Source: Cocos nucifera
Lineage: Eukaryota; Streptophyta; Magnoliopsida; Arecales; Arecaceae
Assembly: GCA_006176705.1 (NCBI GenBank)
Contig: QRFJ01000379.1
Span: 1,054,001-1,118,000 of the forward strand
Length of the DNA stretch: 64,000 nt
Direction: 5' to 3'
Within the stretch, counting starts at the first letter, position 1; the number at the start of each line of letters is the position of its first letter. Shown piece after piece: positions 23,125 through 35,410 of the stretch. Both the position numbers and the translations under genes were made by a program. The notes under the pieces were generated by a model. It saw nothing but the letters and a program-made list of their open reading frames with translations. It searched no databases and was not told where the DNA came from.

Positions 23125-25427
23125 TGTTAGATATGTGTATCCTAGAAGCCAAAATTGGCTGATATTTGTAATACACATCTAAGGGCAAAATTATAATTTT
23201 AACTATAAATAATAAAATGGATTATTTTTTATCGTAGTGTATATTTGAAAGTGTCTGTGATACATCCCTTGAGTTAATGGTGATGATGGTTCATATTTTC
23301 AAGAATTGAAAATTTAAGACATGAATTTTCATTATTAACTCATAAAATGCTTCCGACCATAGGATCATCATGAGGATGGTGATTGATTCTGAAGGTTGAT
23401 GTACGATTGCTTCTTTAGGATAGATGAGTTTTGAGTCTATGGTGTAGAGACACCGAAGCGTGAGTACAGATACTCATTAAAGAACGAGGGCACTGAGCGT
23501 GACCACCTTGAGTAGTCATGAGGAAGTCTACATTCTCGTCAATGACTGGCTCAAAGTTGCAGTGGTGTGTTTGATTCTTTGACCTGAGGTGCATCGATAG
23601 TTTATCTTAAGGGTGTTATAGTTTAACTACACCATAACTCGATCTCCTAGCCATTCGGAATTCTGAGGTGTATGTTGGCTATAGCATGTTCATTGTAGGA
23701 ATTGGATTGTACTAATAAAAAATCTATCTATCTCGATAGATGAGGAGCAGCCCTATGATGATCATAAGAATCAAGTTCATAAGCCTATGGCTATGGTAGA
23801 GTGAAATAATAGAAAGAGTTTCTATTAAGAATTTTACATTGAACTTGAATCGAATGATTAATTCATGTGATAGAAATTAGGGTTTAACGAGATCATCTTA
23901 ACCCTAATCTGATCGAAGATCAAGATAGAGGAACTTAATCACATAGGTAACTGCACCGAGAGGTTCATTTTTAGTTCTAATGGGTTGCCACCATATGCTG
24001 CTAGGTATCACTAATGGATTTTGGGAGCAATTAGAATGATTTGGATGATCAATCATACTAGTTGTCTGAATCAAAAAAGTTCTGATCATCAGAAGGTGTT
24101 TCGATGATGTTGATGATAGAGATCGCGATGTATCCAATTACCATACGGAACTAAACCTAACTGGATCATACAAATAAGAGTTTGGATCTAGATATCATCA
24201 ATTGAACTAACCCAGTTTAATTGATTTGAATAAGATTTAATTAGATTCAAGAAAATCGTGCTAGCACATGATTGAGCCTAATGTTCTTCTTCAACAATCA
24301 TTAAAGCTTATCTTGACTGAGCCAAATGTGTTTGGGCTCGCTCAGGAATCTTTACTTGGTTTGACTGGAGCTTGTCCAGCTCAGAAAAGGGTTATCTTAA
24401 TTTATGAGATAAATTTGAGATAATACCTACCATTTTTCGTCACCTGCTAAATCTTGTCTTTGGACTTTGGTCAAATGTTGACCTTTGACACTTATACATC
24501 TGCCCATGTATTATGCACCCATAGGAGAGAAGATGGAGCTTTGTCCCCCTACTAAAAAGCAAAAAGCAAGGGGGTGCATGCCTAGGGAGGTGTGCACCCA
24601 ATAAGGATGATGCCTTTACCCTAGGCATGCGCCTAATAAGGATGATGCCTGGAGTCCCATACAGATGGGACTCCAGGTTGCTTCATGGTTTCAAATTAGG
24701 TGGTGCCAAGGAGTCCTGTTTGATTAGTTTTGGTGCCACCTAAGGAGGTTTATGAGAGACTCTAATCTGATTAGATCAGATGATGTCATCCTACCAATCA
24801 GATTTAAATCTAATTATCGGGATGATGTGGCATTGCATGGCGCAGTAGGGTCTATATAAACCCTATCTACGCCTAGAATAGAGAGCTTCTGCCCTTTGCC
24901 CATCCCACAAAGTTTCTCTTCCTCTCTCTCCATGCCATCTTTAGGTCCTCTCTCTCCTATCCACATCCAAGAGTCCTTGGGCTTAAGTTTGGTGCGGTCC
25001 AAGCAAGAGAAAGGCGATAGGAAAGGAAGAAGGCAGCACTGCTGCAAGAGACAATGACTGATCTTCAAAAGCTATTTTGAAGGCCTTCAAGATCAGATCC
25101 AGATCTAATTTTTAGAGTATAGATTGAGAAGGAGAAGATATCTAGATCTTGCCTGAGTAGATACCGATAGAGGCCAGGCGCTTGCGTGGCTACATCCAGA
25201 ATCTTAAGCAAACATCGAGATCATCATAGGATAATTGGATTATCCAAAATATAGGTATAATTAAATTAAATTTAATTTATTTTTATTTTATTTTATCAAA
25301 TCATTAAGATCAGATCTGAAGAGTCTTAGATCTAATTTAGATTTAAGAAAAAATTTTTTTAAAATATCTCTCTTGATCTAATTAGATCTGAACAAATCTG
25401 ACCCAAGAAATGAGATTTTTTCCTTCA
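23125..25427 (+). repeat. Copia B 5' LTR
   Basis: It starts TGTTAGATATGTGTATC and ends TCCTTCA, followed by AC-TAGTATCCGAGCC, a decayed tRNA-iMet primer site at 25,430-25,442. The TATA box CTATATAAAC is at 24,852-24,861. Around 24,590-24,650 a short GATGATGCCT / GGCATGC segment is present twice, a small local duplication not seen in copies A and C. Confidence 0.92.
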
Positions 25428-25990
25428 ACTAGTATCCGAGCCAAGTTCCATAATTAATTAAATCTAATTTTAATATATTTTTGATCTAGTAATTAGATGA
25501 TTTTAGATATCACATTAGATATGATTAGATCTAAAATTAAAAATTAAAAAAATTAAATAATCTAGATCTAAGATGTATGAGATGCATGACTAGACTAGGA
25601 ATAGAATTATTCTATGTGTAGTCTAAGATGATCATAATTTTAATTTAATTAATTATAATTTTTTAATTTATTTATTTATTTTTTTTGATATTATAAATAT
25701 TATAATTAGATCTAAAAAATAAAAATTAAATTTATTTAATTTTGTTCATACGAGATATGATAGATACATGTTTAGACTAGTTGTAGAATAGCTCTACAAA
25801 ATTATCTTGAATAAATTTAATTTCATATGATCAAATTTAAATTTTATTTTTATATATTTATGAGATAATTTAGATCTAAAAATATGCATGATATGATACA
25901 TGAGATGTATGCAAAATATATTTTTAAGTTAGATTAATTTTATATATGTGATATATATATAGATCTAACTAATTTTATAGATTTATCATA

Positions 25991-26121
25991 TTTCTGATTA
26001 AGGCATTCTCCTTAGCCATCTAGTCATAAGAATGAAGTAGGATTTAAACACCCTTTCCTTCCATTCGGTGGGGTGTTCTTATGATGTGTAGGAGTGCTGC
26101 ACGTTCGTCCTTAATCAAAAA
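25991..26121 (+). other. Conserved nested inverted repeat in copia leader (copy B)
   Basis: Outer arms TTTCTGATTAAG (25,991-26,002) and CTTAATCAAAAA (26,110-26,121, one mismatch). Inner CATAAGAA and TTCTTATG are both kept. Confidence 0.55.
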
Positions 26122-26833
26122 TCAAAAACTTATTTTTTGCAAAATCCTAGATTATGAAATTCTAGAATTTTGTTTATATATTTTATTTATGAATCCTAAA
26201 ATTAATTAAGAATTAAGATTATGAAATATATTAGATCTAAAATTAAGAATTTTTAGATCTAAGATATATTCATTAAATTGGGTTTGGGCTTGGGTAGCTC
26301 AATTAGGTCTAGCGGTTGATCAAATTGAATCAAGAGTTGGTTAGATGGGATTAAGAGTGCTTAAATTGACCAGCCTAATAGGATTAAGTCTTGATCAAGA
26401 TCGAGTCACATGAGTGATCGATCAAATTAAGACCTAATTAGGCTCAGTGGTTAGAGTCTGGATTGTAGGCTAACCCGATTGATTCTAGCTCAACAATTTG
26501 GTATCTAAGGTAAGTTTGGCAGATATGATCGACTGATTTTTAATTGAGAGCTATTCAACTTGAATGCATTCTTGTCAAGTTAATGACATATTCCTTCCAT
26601 CGGTCTCACTTATCTGACCATATTTGTCGGCTCAGTCCTAATCTAAGGTGGCTAATAATCCGAGCTAATCCATGCCACTAGGTTAGTCATAATGGTTATG
26701 TCTATATCAAGTCAAGTTTAAAGAGACCTAAATCAAATCTTCCTAAAAAAAGATTAAGTCTAAGATCTTCCACCATTGTAGATATGCAGGCCCTTTCTGG
26801 GGTTGATTATTCTCAGCAGGTCATAGTGGTTCA

Positions 26834-26854
26834 GTTGCACCGAAAAGATGCAAC
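26834..26854 (+). other. Second conserved leader hairpin (copy B)
   Basis: GTTGCACC, a five-base loop, GATGCAAC: one mismatch in an 8-bp stem. Confidence 0.5.
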
Positions 26855-27309
26855 CATGTCTATTAAGCATTAGATGCTACAGGCTGGAGGATGGATTGGG
26901 CTCAATATTTTGGATACGATGAGAGACCCAATTAGGAATCTAATCTATGCAAATGGTGGGTCTAACTTAACTAAGGAGTGAATCAATATTTCGGACATGA
27001 TGAGATTAATGAATTAGAGATCAAGCCTGGGTGCACCATGATTAGAGAATCATTGAATAAGAGTTGTTCATCCATTAGCTAATCCATCACCAATAACTGT
27101 TAGGTAAGGTGATGAATCAGTTGGTGGGACTGCACCACCCACTAAAAATCATTAATCGTAGAGATTTTTGCATCTCTACAGAAGAAATATAGGAATCCAA
27201 GAAAATAGTGAAAGCTAATTTATTTAAAAATTAAATTTTTAAATAAATTAGTCAAGTCTTAATTATAAAATCTTACTAGAAACTTTAACTCTCTATAGAA
27301 AAAAGAAAA

Positions 27310-28390
27310 ATGTCTGCATCCAACCCACTAGCCCATTTCCTGGACACCCATAGACTGATCGGATCTAATTATAAGGATTGGCTCTGAAACTTCAAAATTA
27401 TTTTGGGTTCCAAGAACTTAACTCATGCATTGGACTAGGATTCCCCCATCTTATCAGTCTGTCCGTCCGCTGAACAAAGAGCATCTCTTGATAATTGGAT
27501 GAATGAAGATAACAAGATCAGATACTACATGTTGGGCTCGATGTCTGATGAGCTTCAGTGCTAATATGAAGATATCAAAACTGCCCACCAAATGTTGGCT
27601 CACCTATAAGAGTTGTTTGATGAACAGAGTTGTGCAGCCAAATATCAGATTACTAAATGATTATTTAAGGCTAAAATATATGATGGGCAGTTAGTCCAAG
27701 ATCATTGTCTGATGATGATCAAGGACTTGGAAGAACTTGAGAAGCTCGGAGTGAAGTTAGATCAGAATCTACAAAATGATATAATTCTGCAATCCTTGAC
27801 TGATGCATATGGGCAGTTCATCATGAACTACCATATGCATAAACTTCAGAATACTCTGGCCGAGCTTATGAATATGCTGGTTACTGCTGAGCTTTCTATG
27901 AAAGATTCTAAAGGCTCAGTACTTGCTATGGAATGGACTTCTTCTAAGAGAAAGTCTTTCGAAAAGAAGAAGAAGCTATGAAAAGGTAGAAGGTGGAAAG
28001 AAAAAGAAGGCAGAGCTGAAGAAGAAGGCCGCTGATAAAGAAAAGCATTTTCATTATAATATTGACGGCCACTGAAAGCAGAACTGCCCTACATACCTAG
28101 CCATCCTAAAGAATAAGAAGGAGACAGATCCTTCTGGAGGTATGCTCGTTATTTAATCTAACCTTATGATTTCTTCTGCATCCAGTTGGATGCTTGACTT
28201 TGGTTCTAGTGCTCATTTGTGCACTTCTATGCAGGATCTTGAGGATAGCAGGAGGCTGAGGGATGGTGAGATGATCCTACACATCAAAAATGGAGCAAGT
28301 ATTACTACTATGGCTGTGGAAACCTATCCTCTTTGACTATAGTCTGGCTTAGATTTAGTACTTAAGGATTGTTGTTATGTACCTACCGTA
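27310..28390 (+). pseudogene. Copia B gag and protease
   Basis: ATG at 27,310 (MSASNPLA). The longest piece, 27,712-27,981, carries LEELEKLGVKLDQ, then LQNTLAELMNMLVTAELSMKDSKGS. The zinc knuckle (about 28,047-28,090) has lost its cysteines to His and Tyr (F-H-Y-N). The protease active site reads L-D-F-G-S-S-A-H-L-C at about 28,193-28,220: the Ser of D-S-G is Phe, which should destroy activity. Several stops and a frameshift near 28,400 add to this. Confidence 0.85.
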
Positions 28391-28400
28391 AGCAGGAATT

Positions 28401-29500
28401 TTGATTTCTGTTTCATGTTTAGCACAAGAAGGCTATGTAATTAGTTTTCTTAAGGACCATTGTAATAATCTTTATGAAAGACATAAAATTGCAAGTTGTT
28501 TCCTCATTAACGATCTCTACCTGTTACATATTGATGTATCTGTCTTTAATATCGAACAAAATGTGAATGCCATAAGATCAAAACAACTCAGGGATAGTCC
28601 AAATGATAGGTATCTATGGCACCTAAGATCAGGTCATATAGTAGAAGATAGTGTTAACAAATTAGAGAAAATCGGACTATTGAGTCCGTTGACTTCTGAG
28701 TCATATCCAATTTATGAATCATATCTTCATGGCAAAATGACTAAGCTCCCTTTTGTAGGACATGGGAAAAGGGCCACGGATCTACTTGCCCTAGTACATA
28801 CTGGAGAATCCATTAAAGTTCTTCGATCAGATCGAGGAGGTGAATACTTTAGTCAGAAATTTTTGAACTATCTCAAGCAAAATGATATAGTCTCTCAATG
28901 GACTCCATCTGGAACACCTCAACTCTACGAAATTTCAGAATGGAGGAAGCAAACCCCATTAGATATGGTCCGATCCATGATGAGCTTCACAGACCTTCCT
29001 AATTTTTTTTGGAAACATAGTCTGTTAACTACAAAATATTTACTGAATAGGATTTTCTTTAAAACCGTTCCTACCATACTATATGAGATATGGCATAGTA
29101 AAAAATCAAGTCTGAGTCATCTCAAAATTTGAGATTGTCCGGCTCATGTTAAAAGACAACAAGCGGACAAGTTAGACTATAGGTCATTTAGAGCTTGATT
29201 TATAGGATATCCTAAAGAATCATTAGGATATTATTTCTATATTTTAGAAGACCATAATGTGATTGTGAGTTAGCATGCCATCTTTCTTAAAAAATAGTTT
29301 ATTCAAGATAGCGGCATTAGAAAGCAGATCAAGCTCGAGGAGAAAGTCTTACAAGAGCAACGAGCTAAGGACCTTGTGGAACCAAACCAGATTGAGCGAA
29401 TACAATCACTACCTCCTCCACCTCGTAGATCAGAAAGGATTTTTCATCCCTCTGAGAGGTACTTAGGTACTATTTCAGAGGAGCTAGAGAAAATATTCCT
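28401..29500 (+). pseudogene. Copia B integrase with in-frame core deletion
   Basis: One open frame of 243 codons (28,401-29,132) runs from SVSCLAQEGYV through WHLRSGH and LLALVHTG, then jumps to SIKVLRSDRGGEY. Against Copia A, 162 bp (54 codons) are missing between two ACTG sequences (junction 28,800-28,803); the lost part begins with the first catalytic Asp of the D,D-E triad. The second Asp (S-D-R-G-G) and the Glu (E-I-S-E) remain. Because the deletion is in frame this is the longest open frame of the family in the window, but the enzyme would lack its core. The C-terminal part continues to about 29,500 with stops. Confidence 0.88.
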
Positions 29501-31093
29501 CATACGTAATGGGATTCATAGTGATCCCAAAACCTATGATGAGGCGATATCAGATATCGACTCCAAAAAATGGTTAAAGGAAATGAAGTCAGAAATTGAT
29601 TCGATGCACTCAAACCAAGTCTGAACCTTGGTAGATCCACCAAAAGGTATAATACCTATTGGGTGTAAATAGATTTAGAAGAGAAAGATTGGTGCAGATG
29701 GGAATGTGGAGACATTCAAAGCTAGATTAGTGGCAAAAGGTTATAGTTAGCATGAAGGCATTGATTATCAGGATACCTTTTCGCCAGTAGCTATGCTAAA
29801 ATCCATTCACACATTGCTTGTTATTGTAGCTTATTTTGATTATGAAATATGATAAATGGATGTGAAAATGGCATTCCTAAATGGATACTTTAAGAAAAAT
29901 ATCTATATGGAATAGCCATTAGATTTTACATCCAGTGATGCTGATCACAAAGTATGCATGCTGCAAAGGTCCACATATGGACTTAAGCAAGCATCTTAGA
30001 GTTGGAATACTCGTTTTAATGATGTGATCAAATTATTTGGTTTCATCAAAAATAAGAAGGAACCATGTATTTTCAAAAAGGTCAGTGGGAGCGCTATTGT
30101 CTTTCTTGTATTGTACGTAGATGATATCCTCCTTATTAGGAATGATATTTTCATGTTGACCATAGTTAAAATATGGTTATCTAAAGAATTCTTCATAAAA
30201 GACCTAGGAGAAGCATCTTTCGTTCTAGGAATTAAGATCTATAGAGATAGATCGAATAGGATGCTAGGTCTTTCATAGAAGATTTACATAGAGGAAGTGC
30301 AAAGAGGTTTAGCATGAAAAACTCTAAGAGAGGATTGGTGCCCTTCAGACATGGCATTCATCTCTCCAAGAAAATGTATCCCAACAAACCAGAGGAGATT
30401 GAATGCATGAGTAAGATCCCTTATGCTTCAGCAATAGGGAGCCTCATGTATGTCATGTTATGTACACAACCTGATATAGCCCATGCTATGAGTGTCATAA
30501 GTAGATATCAGTCAAATCTAGATGAAGAACACTGAACTTCTGTGAAATATATCCTTATGTACTTGAGAAGAACTAACGATATGTTATTGATTTTTGGTAA
30601 TGGAGAACTCCAAGTCCAAGGGTATACAGACTCAGATTTTATGTCCGATATAGATGATCGAAAGTCGACATCTGAGAGTTTGTTTATGTGTAATGGTGGT
30701 CTTGTTAGTTGAAAGAGTTTCAAGCAGACAGTGATAGCAGATTCCACTATGGAAGTAGAATACATCGCTGCATCAAAATCTATGAAGGAGGCATTCTGGT
30801 ACAAAAAATTCATCGTAGAGATTGGAGTGATGCCATCGGATGCCATTCCTCTGTACTGTGACAACAATGATGTCATAGCCCTTGCTCAGGAGCTGAGATC
30901 TCATCAAAAATTCAAGCACATCGAGCGATGATACCACCTCATCTGCAATTAGCTCGAGAAAGATTATGTCGAGATCAAGAGAGTTGACTCCGCAAATAAT
31001 GTGGCAGACCAGCTCACAAAGCCGTTGGGCCAGCAGAAGATCGAAACCCACCTTGAGAAGATGGGATTTAGATTTATAGCTAATTGGCTTTAG
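29501..31093 (+). pseudogene. Copia B reverse transcriptase and RNase H
   Basis: RT motifs: [21 protein letters not shown] and YVDDILL (YVDD codons at 30,114-30,125). The RT to RNase H join (RGLVPFRHGIHLSKKM and IPYASAIGSLMYVMLCTQPDIAHAMSVISRYQS, 30,340-30,520) is intact here and shows what Copia A lost. RNase H motifs include VEYIAAS and YCDNNDVIALAQE; it ends ANWL with TAG at 31,091-31,093. The SAIGSLMYxMLCTxPD segment is close to Angela-type copia elements as I remember them. Confidence 0.88.
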
Positions 31094-31107
31094 GTCAAGT
31101 GGGAGTT

Positions 31108-31614
31108 TGTTAGACATGTGTGCCCTAGAAGCCAGAATTGGCTGACACTTGTAATACACATCTAAGGGCAAAATTATAATTTTGATTATAAATAATAAAT
31201 AAATTATTTTCTATCGCAGTGTGTATTTGAAAATATCTATGATACATCCCTTGAGTTAATGGTGATAATGGTTCATATTTTCAAGAATTAAAAATTTAAG
31301 ACATGAATTTTCATTATTAACTCATAAAATACTTTCGACTGTAAGATCATCATGAGGATGGTGATTGATCTAGAAGGTTGGTATATGATCGCTTCTTTAA
31401 GATAGATGAGTCTTGAGTCTATGGTGTAGAGATATTGGAGAGAGAGTACAGATACTTATTAGAGAATGAGGGCATTAAGCATGACCACCTTGAGCAGTCA
31501 TGAGGAAGTCTATCTTCTCATCAATGACTAGTTCAAAGCTGTAGTGGTGTGTCTAGTTCTTTGACCTAAGGTGTATCGGCAGTTCACCTTAAGGGTGTTA
31601 TAGTTTGACTACAC
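31108..31614 (+). repeat. Copia B 3' LTR, first 507 bp only
   Basis: It follows the tract CAAGTGGGAGT and begins TGTTAGACATGTGTGCC. It stops in the conserved TATAGTTTGACTACAC block, where other copies go on with CATAACTCGATCTCC. The next base pair starts another LTR (TGATAAGTGG). Confidence 0.92.
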
Positions 31615-32874
31615 TGATAAGTGGTAAAAATATACTAATAAAAGTATTAAATTATAAAATAAATTAATTTATTTTTTTAAAAATTGATACTTTTGTTAAT
31701 CTTATATAGGAAAGAAGGCCATCAATATGAAGATTTTATTTTTTTGGTTCAGATAAAATAAATTTCAGGCAAAATGGACTTTAAACGAGTCCGGAATTGA
31801 TATTCAAAAAAAAAAAAGAAGGGAGAGTGGGAGAAATAAAAAGAGAAAAAAAAGGGAGAGTGAGAGAAATAAAAAAAAAAAGAGAGAAAGAGGGGAGATA
31901 GTAAAAAAAATAAAAGAAAAAGAAGAGAAAGAGAGGAGAGAGGTAGAAAGAGAAGAGAGATTTTTGAGAGAAAGGAAAGGGGTTTTAATTTTTTTCTTCC
32001 AACAATCAGAATAGTGATCAAGGAGCTTCTTCTTCTTCACCAAGTTCTCCATACCAAAAGCGATGGACAATCAATTTCAGTAATCAAATAGTCTAATTTT
32101 TTTATGCTTTTTATTTTATTTGTTGTTTTTGAACTTGTTATCATGAACTAAATTTTCTTTTACTAAGGCTAAGGTGTAGCCACTCTTTTGATGCAATATT
32201 CAGTATAATTTATTTTTAATTTTAAATTTTATTCATGAGGAGTATATAAATCTGATCTTAATACTTTTAGATTACTGACCATCTTCTAATTAATCTGATG
32301 AACATAGATATTACGGACTAAGTACATCTATATTATTGCTTCTTGATTATATACCTTGTATTATGAATCAAATTAGAATTCATATGCATGCGAGAATTTT
32401 AGTGCACTTTGGATGTAGTGTATTTTAATTAGAGGGTTTCACAAAATTTAATGCATTAATATTTATTTAAATTACACCTGGACCAAAGGATAATTAATAA
32501 ATATTGATAGTTTTACTACGTCTGGACCAAAGGGTAGTGAATAAATTAGGAGACTCCACCGTCACATGAAATAAAATTAATCTAATAATCTAAATATTAT
32601 ATTGACTGAGTTGGTGAATCGATTGCCTTAGTAACACATTGCTCTTAAGTTTAAAATCCTAATAATTACACTCTCTCAATTTTCTTAAAATTTTTAATTA
32701 TTTTTTTATTTTGTTTTTTAATTTTTTATTCTCATAAATCGGTCTTCTAAATAAAGCATAGGAAAGAGCTTTTCAGTACCTATTTTTCAATCCTCTAGGG
32801 ATGATACTCTACTCATTTACTTTATTACTTGATCGACTGGTGCACTTGTCATAGCTATAGATTAGCATGCATCA
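31615..32874 (+). repeat. Athila-type 5' LTR
   Basis: It begins TGATAAGTGGTAAAAATATAC and ends GCATGCATCA, followed by AGTTTT and the primer site. The start recurs at 36,437 with few changes, proving the LTR identity. It holds a 175-bp purine run (separate entry) and two CTGGACCAAAGG blocks (about 32,480-32,495 and 32,520-32,535). Confidence 0.88.
31806..31982 (+). repeat. Purine-rich (G+A) tract inside the LTR
   Basis: About 175 bases almost free of pyrimidines. The segment GGGAGAGTG-GAGAAATAAAA occurs twice (about 31,821 and 31,853). The complementary strand gives long Phe/Leu/Ser open frames that are only translations of this tract. Such tracts can form triplex DNA or act as promoter elements; that is inference. 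Confidence 0.75.
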
Positions 32875-32879
32875 AGTTT

Positions 32880-32897
32880 TTGGCATCGTTGCCAGAG
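32880..32897 (+). other. Athila-type primer binding site
   Basis: TTGGCATCGTTGCCAGAG. The canonical Athila/Tat site is TGGCGCCGTTGCCGGGG; three or four changes are seen. The minus-strand element at 39,118-39,139 keeps GGCGCCGTTG intact. Confidence 0.75.
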
Positions 32898-33005
32898 ATT
32901 GTGTCTAAAATAATATTAAAATTTTGATCCTAGCTTTACTTTAGAATTTTATTTTTAATTTTTATTATTATTTTATTTTTTTTTAAAAAAAAATTTGTTC
33001 AGTGC

Positions 33006-34663
33006 ATGACACGTACTGGATTTAGTAACTTACTACCTTTAGATCCAGAAATTGAAAGGACCATTAGAAGACTATAATAAGAAAGAAACATGATAGTTGA
33101 AGATTCTAACGACATCAATCTAGGATTGGATATGGTGACTGAAGGATAGCATGAAGCTATTTGACCAGTACATCATTCATTAAATGATTATATCACACTA
33201 TCTATAGCCGATGCAGTTTCGAGCATCAGGAGATCGCTAGTGCGAGCAAACAACTTCGAAATAAAATTGGCGATGATCCAGATGATTTAATCAACTGTCC
33301 AATTCAGTGGACACATGCATGATGATCCGAATGCCCATATTTCTAACTTTCTTGAACTTTGTGATACTTTTAAAATTAATGGGATGTCGGATGATGCTAT
33401 TAGATTAAGGTTATTTCCTTTCTCTTTATGAAACAAAGCTAAGAGTTGGCTTCATTCTCTTCCTGCAGGTTCTATCACAACTTGAGATGTCCTAGCCCAA
33501 AAATTCTTAGCCAAGTACTTTCCACCTTCCAAGACTGCCAAGATGCACAACAATATCACTTCTTTTATGCAGATGGACATGGAGACACTATATGAGGCTT
33601 AGAAGTGTTTCAAGAAATTGCTGAGGAGATGTCCACATCATCAACTACCCATATAGCTTCAGGTACAAACTTTCTATAATAGTTTATTTCCTACTAATCA
33701 TTCTATGATTGATGCAGCAGCAAGAGAAATAATTATTCAAAAAATGGAGGAAGAAGCCTTCGATCTGATCGATAAGATGGCATCAAATAGCTATCAGTGG
33801 CAGACAGAATGCATGATACCAAAAGGACTAGCAGCTGTGTAGAGAGTAGATTGCGTGCTAACCCTACTAGCTAAAATTGCAGCCCTTAGAGTTGAAGTCA
33901 ACAACTTGAAGGGAACAGCTATGCATATTAAGAGCATCACCTATGACCTATGTGGAGGAGGACACGATACGAGCAATTACTAGATAGGTAATCCTTTTGC
34001 TAAAGCAACTGATACAGCTAATTATGTTAGTAATTTTTTCAGGCTGCAACAAAATAATCCCTACTCCAACACATACAATCAAGGGTGGAGACAGCACCCA
34101 AATTTCTCATAGAGTAATCAAAATACAGTACAACAGCCACCCCTGGGATTCCAAGTACCTGAAAAGAAGTCCAACATGGAAGAGCTGATGGTCAAATTTA
34201 TGCAAAATCAAGAAGCAACTATAAAAAATTTAGAAGCAAAACTTAGATAGGACCAAGCAGCAGCAATTCGAAACTTAAGATGCAAATAGGTCAAATGGCT
34301 AAGATAATCTTCGAGAGACCTCAGGGATCCTTTCCCAGCAACACGGAGATCAATCCAAGGGAGCAAGTCAATGCTATCATCCTAGGAAGTGGTACAAAAC
34401 TGGAGGAACCACATCAGAAGAAAGAGACTGAAGAGCTAACTATAAATAAGGAACCATCAACTAAAATTCATCAGTCACCAAAACAACCAACAGATGGATG
34501 GTCTCCAGGTATACGATTTGCCAATCCAAATGTGAAGCCCTATGTGCCACCACTACCATTCTCAGAGAAACAAATACAACATCCAGATAAGAAATTTTCT
34601 AACTTTTTCAAAATATTAAAGAATTTACATATTAATATTCTTTTTTGTAGATGCTATCACTTA
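33006..34663 (+). pseudogene. Athila-type gag
   Basis: ATG at 33,006 (MTRTGFSNLLPLDPEIE). The gag core at about 33,300-33,790 shows FKINGMSDDAIRLRLFPFSL, SWLHSLPAGSITT, FLAKYFPPSKTAKM, LLRRCPHHQLP and QVQTFYN, the well-known Athila gag signature. A Cys-x2-Gly zinc-binding remnant (DLCGGGHDT) follows at about 33,945, then a Gln-rich tail and a 142-codon frame (34,280-34,708) with GWSPGIRFANPNVKPYVPPLPF. Trp codons are repeatedly changed to TAG or TGA, consistent with G-to-A decay of TGG. Confidence 0.88.
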
Positions 34664-34664
34664 A

Positions 34665-35410
34665 ATGCCCAGGTATGCCAAGTTTCTCAAAGAAATCCTA
34701 ACAAATAAGAAAAAGCTGAAGGAGCATGAGAGAATAAATTTGAATGAAGAATGCTCAGCAATACTTCAAAATAAATTACCACAGAAGCTAAAAGATCCAG
34801 AAAGTTTTACTATCCCTTGCATTATTAGTGATTATAGTTTTGATAAAGTTTTATGTGATTTAGGAGCAAGTATTAATCTCATGCCTTTTTCTATTTTCAA
34901 GAAGCTAGGTCTAGGAGAACCAAAGCCTACCACTATTACTCTTCAATTAGCCGATAGATCCATCAAATATCCAAGAGGTATAGTGGAGGATGTCTTGATA
35001 AAGGTAAATAAGTTTATTTTTCCTATTGATTTTATTATTCTTGGTATGAAAGAAGATTATGATGTACCCCTTATCTTAGGGAGACCTTTTTTAGCTACTG
35101 GAGGAGCTTTAATAGATGCTCAATAAGGAAAATTAATTCTTAGAATCCAAGACGAACAAGTTATTTTTCATATTTTTAAAGATACTAAACATCCTGATGA
35201 TAATCAAACTTGTTTTTTAATTGATAATATTGACAATTCAGTATATGAGAATTCTATAGAAAATAGGTTTGAAACTATAAAAGCTAGCAATATCTAATTG
35301 AAAGAGGGCTCAATCAAACATAAAAGTATTCCATTTGAAGTGGCACTGGATTGATTCAACTCAAAACTCAAAGAAAGTCAAGCTGAAGACTATAAATCAG
35401 AACTACTAGA
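34665..35410 (+). pseudogene. Athila-type aspartic protease
   Basis: An open frame of 153 codons (34,665-35,126) has KFLKEILTNKKKL, ECSAILQNKLP, then the active site L-C-D-L-G-A-S-I-N-L-M-P and ADRSIKYPRGIVEDV, ending VPLILGRPFLATGGALIDAQ. D-L-G-A is the usual retropepsin motif (D-S/T/L-G-A/S), so the site itself looks intact. Coding sense continues past a stop to about 35,410 (IFKDTKHPDDNQTCF, FNSKLKESQAE) and then ends without the RT that should follow. Confidence 0.87.

Larger units (their letters stand above)
23125..31614 (+). mobile_element. Copia B: second copy of the family, inserted in Tat RT, 3' end cut
   Basis: A 5' LTR of 2,303 bp, leader, polyprotein and the first 507 bp of the 3' LTR are visible. 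At 31,615 an Athila-type element starts, and the remaining 3' LTR (about 1.8 kb) is not found elsewhere in the window. The five bases before it, TCCTA (23,120-23,124), are its probable target duplication, but the partner copy is missing. It has the same orientation and family as Copia A and C. Confidence 0.9.

Noticed and set aside
31749..32070. Minus-strand Phe/Leu/Ser-rich membrane-like proteins (88-90 codons)
   Set aside because: Pure translation of the purine tract complement in the Athila LTR.
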